Shown here piece after piece: positions 18,746 through 30,211 of a stretch of DNA of 64,000 nucleotides (positions within the stretch are counted from its first letter, which is position 1; the number at the start of each line of letters is the position of its first letter). The translations under genes and the position numbers were made by a program. This stretch comes from Andalucia godoyi. Lineage: Eukaryota; Discoba; Jakobea; Jakobida; Andaluciidae. The notes below the pieces were generated by a model. The model ran no database searches, was not told the origin of the DNA, and saw only the letters and a list, made by a program, of their open reading frames with translations. Where the stretch lies: positions 1 through 64,000 of the forward strand of contig VRVR01000042.1 in assembly GCA_009859145.1 (NCBI GenBank), given 5' to 3'.

Positions 18746-21625
18746 CTACTTTGGGCCCTGGGCATTGAGACGGTCTAGGATCTGTCGCTTTCCCAAACCA
18801 ATGACATTTCGCAAATTGCTCCCGACTCGCTTGCTTGCATGTACAGTGGTTGTTCTGGAGCGGGATTCTGTAACATGAAGGGAAGCGTCATTCACACCGG
18901 CCACCGCATGCTCGTCAACATGGCGATGAGACGCGCTCTGAAGCTGCTTCTCTCGCTCAACCGCTACCTTCAGTTGTTCCTCCGCCGACAGATGCTGCAG
19001 GGCGGAGACATTCCTTGCCGAAACCCCGGATGCGATGCTCCATCCTCGCTTCACAAGAGTTTCTTGCCACGCGGACGCCACAGAAGGCGCTGCTTCAAAC
19101 TTGGAGTCAATGCAATCGTCAATCATAGCAGAAGCAGAAGCAGAAGCAGAAGCATAAGACGATGGTAATGGCGATGGTAATGGCGATGAAGGAGAAGCCG
19201 AACCAAGTCGTAGGCCACTTGAATCGCGGCTCCCGGCCGAGTCTCGGTGAGTCGTTATTGCTGATTTTGAATCCACGAAAGTCCGCGTTGGTAGAGACAC
19301 GTGTTTCGGAGCCGTTGAAGTTTCAGGAGCACCCGCCGAAAGCAGCAAGGGCGCGGAAGCCCGGTGGGACGCCGAGCTTTTGTAGACCACGCCAATGCTG
19401 GCTTGCATCGAATCGACGTTGCTGGGACGGCAGAATGGCAGCAGGCGCGGATTTGATACACCCGACCCATGAGGTGCTGCAAGTTGTCGATTTCGTTTCC
19501 CTGTTCCTCTTCCTGTTGGTTCTGGATGCGGCTCGCTGCACAAGAATTCGTGCTCCAATGGTAGGCTGCCCAGTTCAGACGCAGCTGAATCAGCGGAAGG
19601 GGTCTGTTGGCCAGGAGACTGCGGAAGCGGGAGCGAAGGTCGTGCAGATGCACGCGCGCCGACCCGTGGTTTGTTCGAATCGACGGTTTCAAAACTTACT
19701 TTGCGGACTCCCCGGATCTCAGCCGCAGCTGAATCGAGACTTGGCCGCGCATCACGGTCTGCGGAAGCCCTCTTCAGCGACGGCGGTGGCACGGCGGAGG
19801 CGGCGCGAGGCTCATCACCTGAGGAGGACGGAGCCACTTCGACAACGCCAACGCTTGATTCACGACAAGTGTCGGCTGAAGCACTGGAGACCGTGTACTC
19901 CGAGAACCCGCCCGATCGTTCGAAGAGTGTCGAGGGGTTTCTTTCTGACGGCGAGATGTATCTCACACTTTCGGAACACGCACCAGCAGTTTCAGGCCTC
20001 GTAGAACGTTCGCTGCTGTCCACGTCATTCTGCACGAGGGATTCAGTAGACTCTCGAACGTCTTCAAAGAGGCCGGCGGCGGGTTGATGGAGAACCGTTT
20101 CGGACTGACTGCTGCCGTTCGAAGATGATCGAGTCGTGGAGGGTACCACGGAAACAGCACGGATCGATTCAACCACCGGCGATTCTGACCACCCTGGGCG
20201 GCTCCGCTCGGTGTCCAGTGCGACTCCTTTTGGGACTGCGTTTCCGTAGTGTGCACAGGACTCGTTCTCTGCCGCGGAAAAAGCCGCGGAAAATCGCTGG
20301 ACTTCATTTTCCGCATTCGTCACGATTGGTTGATTTCTGTACTTCTCTGCAGCACGGTGACTCGCAGTCCCTGCAGAATGACGCTGTAAAGTTTCCATCA
20401 TCGGATCCACCGAGACATAATCCTCCTCGAGAGCAGAACGGAGGTCAGAGTTTGCCGACATTTGCCGCTGTCGATTCTTGTTTCTGGAGCGCATCAACGC
20501 CGAGGTCCTGCGGTCTGCCATTGCATCTCCGGATTTTCGTGGAACCAGGAGCTCCTCCTCGACAGGCTGACCACCCTCCACTGGCCGAAAAGACGCTGCA
20601 GGCCCTGCGGATTCCAAGTCGTAGGGCCAGGTGCTGGCATCCCTGACACTAGAAACAGTGCTCTGAGGGGAGAGCTCAGCAGGGCTCTCGGAAGGAAACT
20701 GGCCTGGATAGGAGATGTTCGTGGAACAGCAGGTCCTCGGACCATGTGCATGTGCACTCAAGGACAACATTCCGGGCTCCGACGCAAGAACTCTATTGCC
20801 TTGCAGCCCAACTGGTGCATTTGAAGCATTTCCTACAAGGATTTGAGGTAGGTCCACAGCTTCAGTGTTCGGAATTGCGCCCTTTGGTTTCGTGAAGACA
20901 GCGGTCGAGGCTGTTCTGGGGGGACGACCGTGGTCAGACACGCCTTGGATAGCCCTGTCTTGCGATTTGACGTCGACGTCCTCCGCCTGCATTCCGATGT
21001 CGCTGCGAATGGGGCTGTAAAAGATTGGAGGGATCGCAATCTGGCTGCGAGAAGCATCCGTCGTTGATCCACTGGACCGTGCAGGCTTCGGAGCAATTCG
21101 TTTTCCAACTGGCGGCTCGGGCATGCTGCCCGACGAATGCTGGACCATTGGGCTCCCCTTCACGCTCTTGCTTGCGTTAATCAACGCAAATACATTTGAA
21201 TTAATGGCAAAGGCTGTCTGACCGTCCTTTCGTGATGGATCTCGCCAATCCAGACAAACGGTGCGCGACATGAATGTCAGAACAACGAGGAATCCAAGCA
21301 CAAAGAAGACGTACCAATAGCACGTCATGAAATCGTCGAAAGACGACCAACATTGGCACGAACCAAACGTTGCACTTGTGTCATATGTCACAAGCAAAGC
21401 TCTTCCAGTTCTTTTTTGTGCTTCGTCGACGATCACGTTCGGCTGCGGTACTGGCGGCGAATTCGATTGCAGATCAAGAGTGTTGGATCGCGAATCTAGG
21501 ATTTGAACCACACCACACAATGCACAAGTAAAAATGACGAAAAACTGAAGTGCCAACTGAAACAGCACTCTGCGGCAGGAGCGGTGGTCTTCGAGCTTTA
21601 CAGGCCCGTGCATATTCTCCCTCAT
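18746..21625 (-). CDS. large two-TM protein with long disordered tail
   Basis: 959 residues from the ATG at 21625; the open frame extends 13 codons further but without an ATG. Two hydrophobic helices lie near the N-terminus (about residues 25-45, with FFVIFTCALCGVV, and about 105-128, with YVFFVLGFLVVLTFM). They are separated by a loop of about 60 residues with a CQC motif. Everything after about residue 140 is low-complexity, Ser/Pro/Arg-rich and probably disordered cytosolic sequence with many S/T phospho-site-like motifs. An Ala-Ser run (hexamer array at 19129-19158) and a Pro-Ser-Leu run (19160-19190) lie near the C-terminus. No catalytic domain is recognisable. It may be a membrane-anchored scaffold; this is only an inference from the layout. 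Confidence 0.72.
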   Translation of the reverse strand: MRENMHGPVKLEDHRSCRRVLFQLALQFFVIFTCALCGVVQILDSRSNTLDLQSNSPPVPQPNVIVDEAQKRTGRALLVTYDTSATFGSCQCWSSFDDFMTCYWYVFFVLGFLVVLTFMSRTVCLDWRDPSRKDGQTAFAINSNVFALINASKSVKGSPMVQHSSGSMPEPPVGKRIAPKPARSSGSTTDASRSQIAIPPIFYSPIRSDIGMQAEDVDVKSQDRAIQGVSDHGRPPRTASTAVFTKPKGAIPNTEAVDLPQILVGNASNAPVGLQGNRVLASEPGMLSLSAHAHGPRTCCSTNISYPGQFPSESPAELSPQSTVSSVRDASTWPYDLESAGPAASFRPVEGGQPVEEELLVPRKSGDAMADRRTSALMRSRNKNRQRQMSANSDLRSALEEDYVSVDPMMETLQRHSAGTASHRAAEKYRNQPIVTNAENEVQRFSAAFSAAENESCAHYGNAVPKGVALDTERSRPGWSESPVVESIRAVSVVPSTTRSSSNGSSQSETVLHQPAAGLFEDVRESTESLVQNDVDSSERSTRPETAGACSESVRYISPSERNPSTLFERSGGFSEYTVSSASADTCRESSVGVVEVAPSSSGDEPRAASAVPPPSLKRASADRDARPSLDSAAAEIRGVRKVSFETVDSNKPRVGARASARPSLPLPQSPGQQTPSADSAASELGSLPLEHEFLCSEPHPEPTGRGTGKRNRQLAAPHGSGVSNPRLLPFCRPSNVDSMQASIGVVYKSSASHRASAPLLLSAGAPETSTAPKHVSLPTRTFVDSKSAITTHRDSAGSRDSSGLRLGSASPSSPLPSPLPSSYASASASASAMIDDCIDSKFEAAPSVASAWQETLVKRGWSIASGVSARNVSALQHLSAEEQLKVAVEREKQLQSASHRHVDEHAVAGVNDASLHVTESRSRTTTVHASKRVGSNLRNVIGLGKRQILDRLNAQGPK

Positions 21626-22225
21626 TTTTCTCACTCCAAACACTACACGCGCACAAATTGACAAAACAAAAACGAAACGTCAATATACCAAAAAAAAGAC
21701 AACAAACACAAAAAGACAAAAGACTTCTGCTACGCAAACAATCGTTATCAAGAAGCTGCATTTTTGCACTGAAAGATGCTGATGAAAGTGCAGCGTGAGC
21801 GTGGAAAGGAAATCGTTTGCGATTTTTGACACACCAGCCAGAAAAAGCAGGAAACGATTGATGATTGTGTGTTTTTGGACTGACCTGCACGGACAGCCGC
21901 AAGTCAGCTGCGATCAGTGATCAAACGGACAACCACGAAAGAGCATCTTCCTAGATCTGCGCATTACCAGAACAGCGTGCACAAGCAGACGATATGCTGA
22001 CCACGGATCCGTCAGTCGTTCACCACTCACCAGTTCTCCCCTCCCCGAAAGCTCGATCTTTCTGGTTTGAACTTCTGAAGAACCAAGGCGTTTTCAGTCT
22101 GTCTCGGTCTGTTTTCTCCAGCCCACACCGGCCTCCTTCTCCGTTTCTCAACGCCATCCTTTCGAGCCATTTTCCCCTCCTCCTCCCGCCAACAGTAACG
22201 CATCTTCGCCTGTTCTCACTATCCT
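21626..22225. other. divergent 600-bp spacer
   Basis: It lies between the starts of two divergent genes. Overlapping ORFs here are frame shadows with Pro/Ser or Cys-rich composition and no family pattern. It presumably holds both promoters. Confidence 0.4.
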
Positions 22226-23110
22226 ATGCAGCGTGCTTCTCCCAGTTCAAGACCGAGTTCGCGGGTAGCTGTCGGGACTCCTTTACCGGCGCCTGCATCG
22301 CCAAAGTCAAGACCCGGAACTGCAGCCGCTGGACATCGAAAGCAGCCGGCGACGAATCCGCAGTCGCCGTCGACGATGAAACCGTCCAACAGCCAAATAC
22401 GCCCGAGCCACCCCGTTTCAAAGTTTGAAATGCTCTCTGCCAAGCTCGCGCAACACGATCCAAAGAGCAGGGCCTCGGCGGCCGCATCAGCGGCGGACTA
22501 TGCGCGTCCATTGGGGCGGCGCGCAAGCATATCGAGTGTTGCATTGCGGAGACACTCTGCGAGGTCTCGTGGACTTGGCCCATGTCCTGTTTGCAGTATG
22601 GATGCGGCGCAGCCTGGGTGTGATCTTACATTCCGAATGATACTCGTCGAGCAGTACATGAGCAAATTTCACAGACCCGGCGCAGGCAAAGCGAACCGGC
22701 CGCACAGTTCATATGGGAGAGCACGATCTGCAACGAGTTCCGAGTTCAAATCGCTCACAAAAGAAGACTTGGTGGCATCCCTGATGGATGATATCCCGCA
22801 AGTTATTCTGGACAATGACGAACTCTTGCGAGAGACAAGAACACCGTCGATGCTTGCCGATTGTCTGGATGACGACGACTTTCTCGAAAAGCGACTCGCT
22901 GTGTGTGATCTGTGCTTACTGCGGTACAACGACGCTTACATGTCGTACGTGTCATCCCCTTATGTCCTCGATATTTTGAAAACTGGCAAACGCAGATCGA
23001 CGGTGGTCACTTCCAGCGTCATCATGGATGAAAACGTGCAACCGCAAGAAGGCGATCTCCAAGACACCCAGTCGTCCTTTTTCATTACTTCTGGTGGGAT
23101 GGATCTATAG
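22226..23110 (+). CDS. hypothetical protein with two CxxC pairs
   Basis: 294 residues from an ATG. The first 110 residues are Ser/Pro/Arg/Ala-rich and probably disordered. A compact part begins with GPCPVCSMD (Cys 120 and 123), continues through a charged helical segment (LTKEDLVASLMDDIPQVI) and includes AVCDLCLLRYNDAY (Cys 227 and 230). The two CxxC pairs about 105 residues apart could together bind one zinc ion, as in split zinc ribbons; this is inference. I recognise no family. The 3' end converges on the peptidase E gene with 156 bp between them. Confidence 0.65.
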   Translation: MQRASPSSRPSSRVAVGTPLPAPASPKSRPGTAAAGHRKQPATNPQSPSTMKPSNSQIRPSHPVSKFEMLSAKLAQHDPKSRASAAASAADYARPLGRRASISSVALRRHSARSRGLGPCPVCSMDAAQPGCDLTFRMILVEQYMSKFHRPGAGKANRPHSSYGRARSATSSEFKSLTKEDLVASLMDDIPQVILDNDELLRETRTPSMLADCLDDDDFLEKRLAVCDLCLLRYNDAYMSYVSSPYVLDILKTGKRRSTVVTSSVIMDENVQPQEGDLQDTQSSFFITSGGMDL

Positions 23111-23266
23111 CCCATGCCACTGAGCCGTCGATGCAACAAAAGAAGCCGATGAGCATAGTGCTCGCTTCCCATCTTTTTCCTCCGTCCTCTTGTTCTTGCC
23201 CATTTCCCTCGCATCCCAGTCACATTCTTTTTCTCAATCTTTTTTTTACCGTCATACCCGTAATCA

Positions 23267-23995
23267 TTAAAACTTTCCGACGTCGAGAACAGAACCTGGC
23301 AGGAACTCCACAATGTCTGGACTGGTATCTGAGGCAGCCTTGATCCAGACTGCCGATGCGCCACCAAGCACTCTCGCAGAGTCGCCGTCAACATGCAGAA
23401 CAGATCCTTCATACATACCGAGCACCGGTCTTCCGCCATTGTCTTCCTGGAACTGCTGCAGCCTGGCCATGCGCGACTCTCCCATGTGTTTGCTTCCCTC
23501 GGGTTTGAAATCCACAAAGTGCGGGTTGATCTGAAGGTCCACCAGCTTCAGCGCGTCAAACGACGGTGGGTAAACTATAGGCATGTCGTTCGTCGTCCGG
23601 ATACTTGCACCAGCAACATTCGTTCCCGCCGACGACCCTATGTACAGCATTTCTCCATTCAAGACGCGTTCTCGAATAACCTCGAATATTCGCGTCTGAT
23701 ACAGGGAATTCAGCAATCGGAAGGTGTTGCCACCACCAACAAAAACAGCAGGCGCAGCCTTCACAGCAGCAATCGGATCGGTGCAAGTGTGGATCGACGT
23801 GCATTCAATCCCCATCGAATCAAACGCCTTTCGAGCCTTCGACGCATAACTGTCGTAATCCGCTAGTGCAAATGGCACAAACAGCACAGACGACACTCCG
23901 TTTTCCCTGAAAAACCGCTGGATAACCGACGAACAGTACTCTAAATATCCGGATCCAAACACTGTGGACGTGGAAAGCAGCAGAACCTTTCGCAT
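23267..23995 (-). CDS. peptidase E (alpha-aspartyl dipeptidase, family S51)
   Basis: 242 residues, the normal size for family S51. The class-I glutaminase-like fold is visible. There is a start strand with LLLSTSTVFGSGYL, the conserved VFVGGGNTFRLL (about 84-95), the nucleophile elbow YIGSSAGTNV (Ser about 122) and NPHFVDF with the His (about 159) expected near the active site. These enzymes cleave Asp-X dipeptides in the cytosol. The family is mostly bacterial with scattered eukaryotic members, so an origin by gene transfer is plausible. It is head-to-head with the CPSF160 gene across 351 bp, so the two may share a bidirectional promoter. Confidence 0.92.
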   Translation of the reverse strand: MRKVLLLSTSTVFGSGYLEYCSSVIQRFFRENGVSSVLFVPFALADYDSYASKARKAFDSMGIECTSIHTCTDPIAAVKAAPAVFVGGGNTFRLLNSLYQTRIFEVIRERVLNGEMLYIGSSAGTNVAGASIRTTNDMPIVYPPSFDALKLVDLQINPHFVDFKPEGSKHMGESRMARLQQFQEDNGGRPVLGMYEGSVLHVDGDSARVLGGASAVWIKAASDTSPDIVEFLPGSVLDVGKF

Positions 23996-24346
23996 AATTT
24001 AAATTTACAAATACTGTCTCTTTTTTCCGCCCCTCCTCCTCCTTCTTCTCTGCTTGCTCAGCGGACCCATTGGACAAATGATGCTGTCCCTCGTTTCCCC
24101 AAGTCTCCAAAGCCCATCTGCATCCCCCCGAGTTCGAGAAACTGGAAGCATCAAGCCGTGCAGTCTCAATCAACTTTTTTTAAGAGATGCTGCTGCTCTC
24201 GTGCGAAGGCGTTCCTGTCCCGTCTTTTTGGCTTTGAATGTTTTCCTCAGCAGAATCCGTTCTTCTTCGTCTCCTTCTTTGGCTCCGTCTTCTCAATCAG
24301 TAAGTTCTTATATTTTTTGTTAGCAGGCTAGGACATCGCAGAAGGC
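23996..24346. other. divergent spacer with possible 27-nt 5'-UTR intron
   Basis: 351 bases separating peptidase E and CPSF160. Near the CPSF160 start there is a perfect donor (GTAAGT at 24300-24305), a T-rich run and TTAGCAG ending at 24326, giving a potential intron of only 27 nt, 20 bases before the ATG. No protein frame depends on it, so it is only a candidate. Confidence 0.3.
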
Positions 24347-24538
24347 ATGTTTTGCAGTGTCCGTGAATGCCATGGATCGACGGCTGCAGAGCTAGTTGCA
24401 TATTCAACGTTTACAGGCAAATCGGACAAAAACATCCTTGTCGCTCGGAGGAATGCATTGGATGTGTATAGAATAACATCCTCTCCTGTGTTTTTCCACG
24501 ACTCGAATCATGGAGAGCATAGCAAAGAACATGACCAA

Positions 24539-24577
<39 letters not shown>

Positions 24578-27500
24578 CGGCACCAAGAAGATCAAAGAGA
24601 GCGAGGAAAAGAGACGATGGAGCTTGTAAAATCGTTTGCGTTGAATGGAGTGCCATCGTCAATGCTGGCCTTTCGTTCTCCGGGCCGCTCGACGGACTAT
24701 CTGATGTTGTCATTTCTGAATGCAAAGGTGTCTGTTGTGGAGTACGACCAGTCGTCACAAGACATCAAAACTGTGTCATTGCACTTCCTCGAGGAGCCGT
24801 GGATGGTGAACTCGAAAGCAACGTTTGCATCCACACCCGTCTTTCGCGCGGATCCGGATGGCCGCTGCGCTTGTTTCTTGGCATACGACTCCAAAATGGT
24901 AATCCTTCCGTTTGATGGCTCGTCGCTTCAAGATTTGAGGATGATTGGGAAGCGGAGACGGTTGCGCTCGGATGTTGACGACCTTGATCTTCCGGTGCGT
25001 AGAAATCTCGTAATTGACTTGGACTCCGACTTTGGCATCCGAAATGTCAAGGACTACGTGTTTTTGGATGGATACCTGGACCCAACGCTGCTCATCCTCC
25101 ACGAGCCAAATCCGACTTGGACAGGCAGATTGGCCGTGCGCAGGGATACGTGCGTCATTTCTGCACTTACTTTGCGTTTGGACTCCGCGGAAAAACCTGC
25201 GATCGCTACCTGGTTCAAGCCGAACTTGCCACATGACTGCACGTTTGTGCTTTCAGTGCCCACGCCGCAGTCTGGCGTCGTTGTCTGCGGCCCAAACTCC
25301 ATGTTTTATGCAAATCAAACATCTCTCAGCGGCTTCTCGCTCAATGACTATGCGATCGCGGATTGGCCGGAGTCAATCCAGCTGGTTCCTGTGAACAAGA
25401 CATGCTCGTTTGCTGGCGCCACGTTCTTGCTCATTGATCAGACAACTGTATTGGTCTCCCTTCCCGACGGCCAGTACCATCTGGCGTCGCTTGTTTTCGA
25501 GGGTCGGTCTGTCCGGCAGATCCGTATTTCTCAGCTGGGAACAGCGTCCGTTGCTTCCTCCATGGTACTAGCGCACGAGAATCACTTGTTTATTGGCTCT
25601 CGAATGAGTGATTCGCTATTGCTCAAGTTCGAAAAACAACTGGTATCTGCCAAGGATGAAAAGGCGGAAGACGCGACTGCTGCGGAAACGGAGGATCTCC
25701 CAAAACCTGCAGATGCCGACGAAAAGAATGGACACCAAGATGCGGAGGGCGCCGAGAACCCCGCGGATATCGCAGAAGAGGATGCAAAAAGTACAGTGGA
25801 CGAATCGACAAAGAAGGCTCCGGAAAAGGGCCCGAATGATCCCATGGAAGTTTTTTCTTTTCCTCCGCATAGAGATGCGCCGTACAAGTTTGAGCTTGTC
25901 GACATCATCGGAAATCCCGGACCAATCATTGATTTGGCGAACGGATTTATCGGAGAAGTCAATGCCAAGCAGACGGCGCTTGCAACAATTCGCAGTTCAG
26001 GACAGACGAGCTCCGTTGGATTGCTGCAGCGTGCAGTGGTTCCCAATTTGCGACTGACGATTGAGGGAGACTATTTGAATTCGTGGTCAATTCGCACATC
26101 GGGATCAGGACCCAATCACAGTTTTATTGTGTGCAGAAAACTGGACGGTCTTTCCGTTTTCCAGACAGCCACAGACGTGCACGAGGTGGATCACAAGTTG
26201 TTCCACTTCGATGTGGACTCTCCAACCGTGTACATTTCCAATGTTGGCAAGCTGGATGATTTCATTGTGCAAGTGTGTGAAAAGTCTTTGGTAGTACTTC
26301 GAGGCGCTCGAGCCGTGGAGCGGGCTGTCTTCCCTGGTAACGAGCAAGCGTACAGTGCGACTATGCTGCAGTCGACGCTATTTGTGCTGACAAAACGCGG
26401 AAATGTTCTCATATACATTTTTGAGAACAATCGCTTTCGCATGCAGCAGCATCCCTTCATCCCTGTTGGGGCGAAGCGAGGACAGGTCACGTCGATTTCA
26501 CCGCTGTTGGTGGACAGAGTCTCGAAAGAACTTCGATCTGGAGAAGACATTCCAGACGACGACCTGGCTTCGACTGCAACGAAGAAGAAGGTTTTAAAGC
26601 TTGGGCAAAAGGACTTCAGAACCGTCAGTCTTGAAGTAGAACTGTTTGGAATGCCCTTGGAGGAGCTTCGACTGATTGAACAACAGAAAAAGGCTGCTGC
26701 TGCGGCGGCGGCAGCGGCTGCTGAAGCTTTCGCGCATGCGATGGATTTGGATGCTGATTCGAGCAACAAGGACCAAGAAGCCAGGGTGGATGGCAGGGAA
26801 GCATTTTTGCTGCTGTTTGTGTCGTTTTCCTCGGGTCTGATGTGCATCTACCGCGTGTCGGATGGTGCAGAAGTGTGGTCTTCTGCGCACCTCCTCTCCG
26901 GCCAGCATACTCTTCGCGACATGAAGAATTCATTGGCTGAGTTCCCTGCTGCGGACTCGGATATTGAATTCAAGGTTCCAGAAACTCCGAATTTGCGGAT
27001 ACCCAACATCGACGGTCCTGCAGAATCGTCATTGCTCGATGCGGGGCCGTCCGAATCGGATGGAATGCGTGCTTCCGGTGACGAGGTGGTGCTGAGTTTT
27101 GTAGAGTCGATGTGCGTTCGGTTTGTAGATGAACGGCTGTTATTCTTAGTTTCCCTGTCAACCAACGAAGTGTTTGCATACGTGTCCTTCTTTTTTGCAA
27201 AGCCTGGCGACAACTCGGGTACTCGATACTCGGGTCTGTCATTTTCGAGAATTGCGCTTCCGGTGACCCATCGAGATTTCAGCATCGGTGAAATGTCGAT
27301 TGGCATTCCGTTTGTGCGCACTGTGACGCCTTCCGACACCCAGAGCATCTTTCAAATTCAAGCGACCACTGAAGATATGGGAAGCCTGTCGATGGCAGCG
27401 GCACGATCCTATATTCCGCGGTTTGTTCCATTTGACAATTTGCCGGAAAATCAGTTTGGCGCGATCTGGACGGGATTGCGGCCGTTGTTCTTTTTTGCAA

Positions 27501-29134
27501 ATCCGAAGTCCATTGTACGGTGCCATCCCCTAGCATTTGGTCTTTTCGAATCCCCCTCGTCCACAATCATGCCGATTTCGTCGCTACGATTGTTTTCCTC
27601 TACATCTCTCAATGCGATTCGAAGCTTCTGCCAGTTTTCGAATTACCACATTTGTCACCATGGATTCACGGTCGTTGACCAGCGAGGACGCCTGCGAGTC
27701 TGTGAACTTTCGCAGCACTTTGACTACTCGAGTTTTGACTGGCCGTTCCGGTCGGTTCCCCTCCATGGCTGGTCTCCAACCACAATCTTGTATCATGCCC
27801 GATCGCATACGTTTGCTGTTGGTGTGTACAAGCCAGTGCCGCGTCCGAGACCGTCCGACGAGCTTACGCTGTTTGATGAGGGAAATCGCTATAATCCAGC
27901 CATTCCGATTATCAATGTCACAGATCCTTCGCTCCGTCTGCCGAATTTGTGGAACCACAAGTTCGAGCTTCGTTTGTACTCTGCCAGTGACTGGAGCTTT
28001 CTTGATCGTTTCGAGATTGCCAATTTCCATCAACTGTTGACCACGAACGTTGTTCATCTTGCTGGTCAAAATCAAGATGGGAAGCTTGATACCAATGTTC
28101 TTGTCGAATGCCTGGCACTTGGCGCAGCCAATTTTGATGGAGAGGATATCCACACAAAGGGCCGCCTGACCTTGCTTCGTGTTGTCGAATCTCGGTCCGT
28201 CCGCACTCAGGATGCGGAAGCAGAAGACACGAAGCGCGGAAGACATCGCTTTCTCCATCTTCTGACGGATGACATCACGTATGGTCCGGTTACTGCGCTG
28301 GATTCCATGGATGGCATGCTGTTGTTGACGGCCGGTCGAAAGCTGTACCTTTACGAGTACAACTGGGTGGAAAGACGTCTCGACATCGATGCCTTTCTGG
28401 ACATTGACTATTTCACAACCGGGATGTCCAAGATTCGACAATATGTGCTGCTCGGCGACGTGCAGCGCGGATTTCTTGTTGTGCGATGGAGACCGCAAGG
28501 GCGGGTTTTCAAGGCTCTCTGCCATGATCCGATCTCAAACAATGGCCGCTCTTCTGCAGTGGAGTACTTGATCGACGACCAGGTGATGTACATGACATGC
28601 GCAGACGAAGAGCACAACGTTCTGTCATTCACGTTCACCCAAACCAACGTGCTCGAAAAGGAGTCTGAGCGTGGATTGCCTGCAACGCTCGTTTCCGGTA
28701 TCCATGTAGGCCAGCGGATCAATCGCATGCTTCGTTTTGCATGCAAGCGCGTGAAAGGCGGGGCATATCCCGTATCGGCGAATCCACCCTTTCGAATGGG
28801 AATTCTGGGTGGATGTGCGTCGGGTGCATTGATCCAGATTGCACCCATTCCCGAGACGACGTATCGACGCCTTGTGTCGCTAAGTACGTTTATGCAGACT
28901 GGGGTCCCACAGGTTGCCGGTCTCCATCCTCGAGAATTCCGATCCGTTCACTCCAGCTCGATGGACAGAAAGGGAATGGTCAAGCGCGGCTGCTTGGACA
29001 TGGATCTTGTGTACCGGTTCCTCTCTCTCGATGCGCATCATCAACGCGATTTGGCTCGCCGAATTGGCGCGTCTGTCGAGTCTATCCGCGAGGGTATTGC
29101 AGAGATTGAAGTCCAGACCGGTGTATTGCAATAG
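24347..29134 (+). CDS. CPSF1: cleavage and polyadenylation specificity factor, 160-kDa subunit (CPSF1/Cft1)
   Basis: 1595 residues, within the range of the family. The N-terminal VEH/CPSF-like opening (AELVAYSTFTGKSDKNILVARRN, split by short insertions) matches the first beta-propeller of CPSF160. The C-terminal CPSF_A region (about 1230-1560) contains the family landmarks: a GRLTLLRV strand, GPVTALDSMDGMLLLTAG, a QYVLLGDVQRGFLVVRW stretch, a CADEEHNVLSF strand, then HVGQRINRMLRF. CPSF160 scaffolds the machinery that recognises AAUAAA and cleaves pre-mRNA in the nucleus. A Gly-Gln run (about residues 62-75) comes from a GGTCAA hexamer array at 24535-24576. An acidic insertion (about 440-500) and a poly-Ala run (about 783-793) are also lineage-specific. 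DDB1/SF3b3 are related, but the C-terminal wording favours CPSF160. Confidence 0.88.
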
Positions 29135-29399
29135 CTGCCATAGTCGCCCCCCGATCTATCCGTTTACTCTTATATTAAATTAAAAAAATGAGGTTTCACT
29201 ACGCTGCATTTTATTATTATTATTATTATTATTAGTTCGCCTGTCATACCCTGTAGTTCGAGACACATGATTCACGAAGGACTTGCCACGCCTACATTAT
29301 ACACTGAGTATGCATATCTACGAATAGACATGCATATTCAATCTTGCATCCCGTTGTCAGGAAGGGGATAGGGCCCCAACACGCCTCACGGCGCTCTTC
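29135..29399. other. intergenic, short (TTA)n tract
   Basis: 3' flank of CPSF160 with about eight TTA trinucleotides at 29210-29235. Nothing else recognised before the Fanzor-like relic. Confidence 0.5.
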
Positions 29400-29560
29400 A
29401 GATAAATGTTCCGCGCTCCGTTCCCAATCTCGATCAATCTGCGAGCTGCACGCGGGACATGCAAACACTTTTCTTCCGCCGCTCGCGATACTCGGTCGCC
29501 TTATGGCACAAACGTTGCAAAAAGTGGACCCAAAAAAAACCAAACCAACGAATGATAGAA
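29400..29560 (-). pseudogene. relic of a Fanzor/TnpB-type RNA-guided nuclease: C-terminal zinc ribbon
   Basis: Read on the minus strand, this segment encodes STFCNVC (Cys codons near 29519 and 29510), 16 residues, then KVFACPAC (Cys codons within 29448-29459) and, five residues after the last Cys, DRDW (29424-29435). The spacing and wording (TSKTCxxCG, then F-x-C-P-x-C-G, then DRD) are those of the TnpB/Fanzor zinc ribbon, whose DRD aspartate belongs to the RuvC-like active site. No upstream RuvC domain, start codon or downstream remainder is intact. The preceding sequence on the same strand (to about 29640) is broken over several frames. It is therefore a fossil, not a working gene. Confidence 0.6.
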
Positions 29561-30211
29561 TAGATGGCTACGGATGCTGCGTTAAAGAGTGTCGAAAATG
29601 CGGAGCCTGTGTCACAGGCTGAATTTTGGCCGAGCGTGCGTAAGCATGAATCCCTGTGAAACAAACGTGCTAGTGTCGGCCAGTGTCGACCGTGTCTGTT
29701 TATGCACACTTCTTCCGTATGCATGACAATGACGAGTCATTATTCAGCGGTATTTTGTTTTCTGCTAACCCTGACCTATAAAAGACGGAGGAGGGTTTAT
29801 TGGGGTTTTTTCAAAAGCTGCACCTCTTGTTTTCGCTTAGACTGCTCTTTCCTTTCTTCTTCTTCTTCTTCTTCTCTTTTTCTTCTCTTTTTCTTCTCTT
29901 TTTCTTCTTCTCTTTTTCTTAATCGAATAGAAGGAAACCCGGTTTTACACACTGCCCACTTGAACAATCGAGGGGGCGGCGCCAGAAAACCGGCAGACAC
30001 AGGACACTTTAGGAAACCAGCCGGATTTTTTTGAAAGGATGAACTGGTGCCGAAAGGTGTCCAACAACAAACTACAAACTCTCTTTTTATTAATTATATT
30101 TATTTAATTTATTCCATTTTTTTTAAAGAAAGGAACACACAAATACAAGAAGCAGAATTGCGTACGATAGAAAATCGCAGTCATTGAAGGAGGCTAAGAA
30201 GGCCCGGAAAG
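29561..30211. other. intergenic, TTC/CTT-rich tract and AT-rich flank
   Basis: 29640-29760 holds no recognised feature. 29855-29925 is a TTC/TTTTTC-rich run. 30075-30130 is AT-rich just upstream of the 2H phosphoesterase gene. Confidence 0.45.
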
